From Bacillota bacterium (lineage in GTDB: Bacteria > Bacillota > Clostridia > Christensenellales > Aristaeellaceae), in NCBI GenBank assembly GCA_023413135.1, contig JAEZQK010000134.1, positions 1 through 9,114 of the forward strand: a stretch of DNA of 9,114 nucleotides. Direction: 5' to 3'. The translations under genes and the position numbers were made by a program. Below the pieces are notes generated by a model, which did not search any database, had not been told where the DNA came from, and saw only the letters and a program-made list of their open reading frames with translations. This document shows positions 5,653 to 9,114 of the stretch, piece by piece (positions within the stretch are counted from its first letter, which is position 1; every line of letters starts with the position of its first letter).

Positions 5653-6969
5653 ATGGTACCCATTATTCCTGCGGCGGACAAAAACGCGCTGAATGCAAGG
5701 CTGATGAACAGAAGCCAATTGACGGATGAAACGGTTTCCCTCCTTGTGAAGAAAATCGTACAAAACGTCCGCGAAAAGGGTGATGCAGCCCTTTTGGAAT
5801 ATACCGCCCGCTTTGACAAGGTGAATTTTGTGCCGGGCGATATGAAAGTCACAGCGGAGGAAATCGCCCGTGCGTATGAAAAGGCCGGTCCAGCATGGAT
5901 AAACGCCATGCTGGAGGCGAAAAAGCGCATAACAGCCTTCCATGAAAAGCAAAAGCAGAAAACCTGGCTGGATTTTGAGGAAGGGATGCATCTTGGCCAG
6001 ATGGTGCGGCCTTTAAATAGCGTGGGCGTCTATGTGCCTGGCGGTACGGCTGCCTATCCTTCCTCGGTACTGATGAATGTGATCCCCGCCAAGGTGGCGG
6101 GTGTAAAAAAAATTGTGATGGTGACGCCACCCGGCCCGGATGGATCAGTATCCTATCCTTTAACCCTGGTGGCGGCGGATATCGCAGGGGTGGATGAAAT
6201 CTACAAGGTGGGCGGCGCCCAGGCCGTAGCCGCCCTGGCCTTCGGCACACAGACGGTGCCCAGGGTGGACAAGATCGTAGGCCCAGGCAACATTTTTGTG
6301 GCCAATGCCAAGCGGGAGGTATTCGGCCATGTGGGCATCGATATGGTGGCCGGTCCCAGCGAAGTCCTGGTGGTTGCCGACGGCAGCGCGAATCCCGCCT
6401 TTGTGGCGGCGGATCTACTCAGCCAGGCGGAGCACGATGCGCTTTCGGCGGTGGTTTTGGTTACGCCTGATCGGGAACTGGCCCATGCTGTCGCACAGGA
6501 ATTGATTAGGCAGGTGCGGGAGCTTGACCGCCGGGAGATTGCGGAAGCTTCGCTGAATAAATACGGAACCATCGTGGTGACGGAAGATTTGCTGGAAGCT
6601 GCGCAAATCGCCAACGATGTGGCCCCGGAGCATCTGGAGTTATGCGTAGCCGATCCATACGGCCTTTTACCTCATATCCATAACGCCGGGGCCATCTTCC
6701 TGGGCCATTATTCCCCGGAGCCGTTGGGCGATTATTATGCCGGCCCCAATCATGTGCTGCCTACCAGCGGCACGGCCAGGTTCTTTTCTCCCTTGTCGGT
6801 AGATGATTTTGTGAAAAAATCCAGCCTGATCTGCTATGGAAAAGAAGCGCTGCGCGATGCGGCGGAGAATATCATCCTCCTGGCCCGGCAGGAAGGGCTG
6901 CAGGCGCACGCCAAGGCAGTGGCGGTCCGATTCGGATTGAAGGCGGATGATCACAAAGGAGGTGCTTAA
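5653..6969 (+). CDS. hisD: Histidinol dehydrogenase
   Basis: A 438-residue zinc- and NAD-dependent enzyme that oxidises L-histidinol via histidinal to L-histidine, the last two steps of the pathway. Expected family residues are present at nearly the same numbering as the E. coli protein: zinc ligands Gln258, His261, Asp360 and His419, and the catalytic pair Glu326-His327 in 'APEHLEL'. Also visible are 'GVYVPGGTAAYPSS' (125-138), 'VGGAQAVAALAFGT' (186-199) and 'VGPGN' (209-213). The ATG at 5653 is chosen for GGGAGGG at 5640-5646; the frame runs further back into hisG, but those extra residues do not fit the family and lack an RBS. It begins 13 nt after hisG and ends 1 nt before hisB. Confidence 0.97.
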   Translation: MVPIIPAADKNALNARLMNRSQLTDETVSLLVKKIVQNVREKGDAALLEYTARFDKVNFVPGDMKVTAEEIARAYEKAGPAWINAMLEAKKRITAFHEKQKQKTWLDFEEGMHLGQMVRPLNSVGVYVPGGTAAYPSSVLMNVIPAKVAGVKKIVMVTPPGPDGSVSYPLTLVAADIAGVDEIYKVGGAQAVAALAFGTQTVPRVDKIVGPGNIFVANAKREVFGHVGIDMVAGPSEVLVVADGSANPAFVAADLLSQAEHDALSAVVLVTPDRELAHAVAQELIRQVRELDRREIAEASLNKYGTIVVTEDLLEAAQIANDVAPEHLELCVADPYGLLPHIHNAGAIFLGHYSPEPLGDYYAGPNHVLPTSGTARFFSPLSVDDFVKKSSLICYGKEALRDAAENIILLARQEGLQAHAKAVAVRFGLKADDHKGGA

Positions 6970-6970
6970 C

Positions 6971-7558
6971 ATGCGCAAATCATCCATATCCCGCAAAACC
7001 AGGGAGACGGACATTTCCCTGGAACTTATATTGGACGGCACGGGAGTCACGCAGCTTGATACGGGCATCGGCTTTTTTGACCATATGCTGGATGCCTTGG
7101 CCCGGTTCGGTTTTTTGAACCTTAATGTTTCCTGCAAGGGTGATTTGAAGGTAGATGGCCACCACACGGTAGAGGATGTGGGTATTTGCCTGGGCCAGGC
7201 CATCCGGGAGGCGCTTGATAAAAAGCAAGGCATCCGCCGGGTAGGCCATGCCCTCTTTCCCATGGATGAATCGCTGGCCCAGGTAGCCATCGACATTTGC
7301 GGGCGGTCGCATTTGACCTTTGAGGCGGATTTCAAAGTTTCCAAGTGCGGGGACTATGATACTCAGCTCACCCTGGAGTTTTTTAGGGCGGTGGCCCAGC
7401 ACGCTGGGATGACGCTGCACATGTCCATCCTCCATGGACAAAATGCCCACCACATGACCGAGGCGCTGTATAAGGCCTTCGGCAAAGCGCTGGACGAGGC
7501 AGTCTCCATCGACCCGCGCATACAGGGCGTACAATCCACAAAGGGAGCGTTGGCATAA
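6971..7558 (+). CDS. hisB: Imidazoleglycerol-phosphate dehydratase
   Basis: A 195-residue monofunctional dehydratase converting imidazole glycerol phosphate to imidazole acetol phosphate with bound manganese. The duplicated metal-binding motifs are intact: 'HHTVE' (64-68) and 'HHMTE' (160-164). The N-terminal 'TGIGFFDHMLDALARFG' (31-47) is the family signature. The length matches the monofunctional form; there is no fused histidinol-phosphate phosphatase domain as in enteric HisB. The ATG at 6971 has a near-perfect RBS, AAAGGAGGTG (6955-6964 region), 8 nt upstream; the in-frame ATG at 6947 lies inside hisD and is rejected. Its stop overlaps the hisA start by one base (TAATG). Confidence 0.97.
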   Translation: MRKSSISRKTRETDISLELILDGTGVTQLDTGIGFFDHMLDALARFGFLNLNVSCKGDLKVDGHHTVEDVGICLGQAIREALDKKQGIRRVGHALFPMDESLAQVAIDICGRSHLTFEADFKVSKCGDYDTQLTLEFFRAVAQHAGMTLHMSILHGQNAHHMTEALYKAFGKALDEAVSIDPRIQGVQSTKGALA

Positions 7559-8280
7559 TGGAACAAACGCAATTTACGGTCTATCCGGCCATAGATTTGC
7601 TGAATGGCCGCGCCGTTAGGCTGCGCCAGGGCCGTAGGGAGGATGTTACCGACTGCGGTGATCCGGTGGAACTGGCAGCCCTTTTTAGCAGCCAGGGGGC
7701 GAAATGGCTGCATGTGGTGGATTTGGAGGCAGCCTTTGAGGGCCAAAGCAGCCAGGGGGAAACCATCCGGCGCATGGTGGAAGCATTTCATGGCCCGGTG
7801 CAGCTGGGCGGAGGCATCCGTACGATGGCAGATATAAGGGTGCGGCTGGAGGAGTGGGGCGCAGCCCGCTGCATCCTGGGCACCGTGGCGGTAGCGGAGC
7901 CGCATGTAGTGATTAAGGCCTGCGTACAATATCCAGGAAAAATCGCTTGCGGCATCGACGCCAAGGATGGCCTGGTAGCACTGCGCGGCTGGGTGGACGT
8001 AAGCAGCGTAACGGCGCTTGAACTGGCCAGGCGCATGCAGGAGTCCGGTGTCACAGCAATCATCTACACGGATATTTCCCGGGATGGCATGCTGGCCGGC
8101 CCCAATGTAGAAGCAACAAATCATCTGGCGGAGTATGTGTCCATCCCTGTGATCGCCTCCGGAGGAATCGCTTCGCTTATGGATCTGGAAAATCTTAAAA
8201 ATGCGGGCTGCGCGGGGGCTATTGTGGGAAAGGCGCTGTATTCCAATGTGTTCACCTTGCCGCAGGCGCTGATGATATAA
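7558..8280 (+). CDS. hisA: ProFAR isomerase (phosphoribosylformimino-AICAR-P isomerase)
   Basis: A 240-residue beta/alpha-barrel that isomerises ProFAR to PRFAR, the fourth step of histidine synthesis. The first half carries 'VYPAIDLLNGRAVRLRQG' (8-25) with catalytic Asp13 and the phosphate loop 'LGGGIR' (83-88). The second half carries 'GIDAKDG' (132-138) with catalytic Asp134, 'YTDISRDGM' (170-178) with the conserved Thr171, and the second phosphate loop 'ASGGIAS' (200-206). These features and 'GRAVRL' fit HisA rather than the related barrel HisF. The start overlaps the hisB stop, and AAGGGAG (7541-7547) supplies the RBS. hisH, commonly found before hisA, and hisF, commonly found after it, are both absent. 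A PriA-like double specificity cannot be judged by eye. Confidence 0.95.
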   Translation: MEQTQFTVYPAIDLLNGRAVRLRQGRREDVTDCGDPVELAALFSSQGAKWLHVVDLEAAFEGQSSQGETIRRMVEAFHGPVQLGGGIRTMADIRVRLEEWGAARCILGTVAVAEPHVVIKACVQYPGKIACGIDAKDGLVALRGWVDVSSVTALELARRMQESGVTAIIYTDISRDGMLAGPNVEATNHLAEYVSIPVIASGGIASLMDLENLKNAGCAGAIVGKALYSNVFTLPQALMI

Positions 8281-8292
8281 GGAGATGGGACT

Positions 8293-8919
8293 ATGCTGGA
8301 TGTAAACGCTGTCAAGTTTGATGAAAAAGGACTTGTGCCTGTTGTAACCCAGGATATTAAAACGGGCACGGTTGTGATGCTGGCTTATATGAATCAGGAA
8401 GCGCTGCAAAAGACGCTGGATACGGGATATGCCGTATATTTTAGCCGCAGCCGCCAAACACTATGGAAAAAAGGGGAAACATCGGGCCATGTGCAAAAGG
8501 TGAGGGCTATCCATTATGACTGTGATGGCGATTCGCTGCTGATGCTGGTGGAACAGGCCGGGGGAGCCTGCCACACGGGAGAGTACTCCTGCTTTCACAA
8601 TGAGCTTTTAAGCCTGGTGGAAGGTGCGGCCAAAGTGCCGTCTGCCCAAATCCTCCAGGAAGTGTATAATGTCATTGCTGACCGCAAGGTAAACCCCAAG
8701 GAAGGCAGTTACACCAATTATCTTTTGGACAAGGGCGTTGAAAAAATTTGCAAGAAGGTGGGGGAGGAAGCCGCCGAATCCATTATCGCCGCGGTGAAGG
8801 GTAGCCGGGAAGAATTGCGCTATGAAGCGGCGGACCTTGTATACCATCTGCTGGTGCTGCTTTTCAACCAAGGGCTGACACCCATGGAATTGTGGGCAGA
8901 GTTGGAGAAGAGAAGGTAA
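8293..8919 (+). CDS. hisIE: Bifunctional phosphoribosyl-AMP cyclohydrolase / phosphoribosyl-ATP pyrophosphatase
   Basis: A 208-residue fusion carrying out steps two and three. The N-terminal HisI domain (about 1-115) opens the adenine ring: 'SRSRQTLWKKGETSGH' (51-66), magnesium-binding Asp76/Asp78/Asp80 in 'DCDGD', and zinc cysteines Cys77, Cys93 and Cys100 ('CHTGEYSCF', 93-101). The C-terminal HisE domain (about 118-208) is a MazG-like all-alpha pyrophosphohydrolase that removes pyrophosphate from PR-ATP: 'KVGEEAAE' (155-162) with the EExxE metal site and 'EAADLVYH' (178-185). The ATG at 8293 has AGGAG (8280-8284) 8 nt upstream; the gap from hisA is 12 nt. It is the last his gene and no clear terminator follows it. 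Confidence 0.97.
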   Translation: MLDVNAVKFDEKGLVPVVTQDIKTGTVVMLAYMNQEALQKTLDTGYAVYFSRSRQTLWKKGETSGHVQKVRAIHYDCDGDSLLMLVEQAGGACHTGEYSCFHNELLSLVEGAAKVPSAQILQEVYNVIADRKVNPKEGSYTNYLLDKGVEKICKKVGEEAAESIIAAVKGSREELRYEAADLVYHLLVLLFNQGLTPMELWAELEKRR

Positions 8920-8952
8920 AGTATTCCAAAACATAGGAAGAAATAGTGCGCG

Positions 8953-8966
8953 AAATTTGCAAATTT
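8953..8966. repeat. Perfect 14-nt palindrome between hisIE and the tRNA promoter
   Basis: AAATTTGCAAATTT reads the same on both strands and lies just upstream of the tRNA -35 box. It lacks a GC-rich stem and T tract, so it is not a good terminator. It may be an AT-rich upstream element or a protein site. Confidence 0.35.
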
Positions 8967-8970
8967 GTTA

Positions 8971-8999
8971 TTGACAAACAGGCGCTAACAGGGTATGAT
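8971..8999 (+). promoter_or_regulatory. Sigma-A promoter of the tRNA gene
   Basis: Perfect -35 TTGACA (8971-8976) and -10 TATGAT (8994-8999) with the optimal 17-nt spacer. The expected start near 9006 leaves a 5' leader of about 36 nt before the mature tRNA. That leader contains short inverted repeats (TGAC...GTCA and GCGC...GCGC) and would be removed by RNase P. Confidence 0.85.
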
Positions 9000-9041
9000 A
9001 GTTGACGTCGCCGCGCTGGAAACGCGCTGGTTAAGGCGTCA

Positions 9042-9114
9042 GGGAGCATAGCTCAGCTGGGAGAGCATCTGCCTTACAAGCAGAGGGTCACAGGTTCGAG
9101 CCCTGTTGTTCCCA
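9042..9114 (+). tRNA. tRNA-Val (anticodon UAC)
   Basis: A full 73-nt cloverleaf. Acceptor GGGAGCA pairs with TGTTCCC (one G-T pair) and the discriminator A is the last base of the window. D arm GCTC/GAGC; anticodon stem TCTGC/GCAGA around loop CTTACAA with anticodon TAC; 5-nt variable loop GGGTC; T arm ACAGG/CCTGT around TTCGAGC. It decodes GUA and related valine codons. Whether a CCA end is encoded, and whether further tRNA genes follow, lies beyond the window. Confidence 0.96.

Noticed and set aside
7363..8457. Long minus-strand open frame (364 codons) antisense to hisB, hisA and hisIE
   Set aside because: It lies wholly opposite genes with intact catalytic motifs, has no RBS or promoter, and its translation shows no domain; it is a composition shadow. 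The 290-codon minus-strand frame at 5058-5930 is rejected for the same reason.

Overview
The window looks like a chromosomal piece from a member of the Firmicutes, most likely class Clostridia. The pointers are strong AGGAGG-type ribosome binding sites, sigma-A promoters with near-consensus TTGACA/TATAAT boxes, a TTG start, and a short-form HisG paired with HisZ. This placement is inference; there is no 16S or other marker gene in view.

Layout. Positions 1-711 are the 3' end of a secreted or surface protein: a long Pro-Thr / PPTPE low-complexity linker, then a C-terminal domain resembling the copper-amine-oxidase-like N-terminal fold, closed by a good intrinsic terminator. Positions 712-1575 are non-coding and lie between convergent genes. 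This stretch holds two repeat structures: a roughly 216-bp unit bordered by three 9-nt iterons on each side in inverted orientation, with an A/T-only core, and a MITE-like palindrome of the TGTCATCCTGAGCG type. Positions 1576-2202 (minus strand) encode uridine kinase, with a clear promoter that fixes its start. Positions 2527-3693 encode an exported GH18 chitinase-like enzyme, divergent from udk and started at TTG.

Positions 3790-8919 are a compact histidine biosynthesis operon, hisZ-hisG-hisD-hisB-hisA-hisIE. It is read from a consensus promoter at 3714-3743 with a very short leader. Genes overlap or sit 1-13 nt apart, so translation is probably coupled. HisZ/HisG perform the first step, HisIE steps two and three, HisA the fourth, HisB the dehydration and HisD the final two oxidations. 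The glutaminase/cyclase pair HisH/HisF, the aminotransferase HisC and a histidinol-phosphate phosphatase are not here. The hisB-hisA junction (1-bp overlap) and the hisA-hisIE junction (12 nt), where hisH and hisF often sit, are sealed. The window ends with a tRNA-Val(UAC) gene under its own strong promoter.

Most of the window is ordinary housekeeping. The parts worth a second look are the iteron/inverted-repeat unit at 895-1110, the MITE-like hairpin at 1315-1413, and the hisH/hisF-less operon. I see no convincing new multi-gene system.
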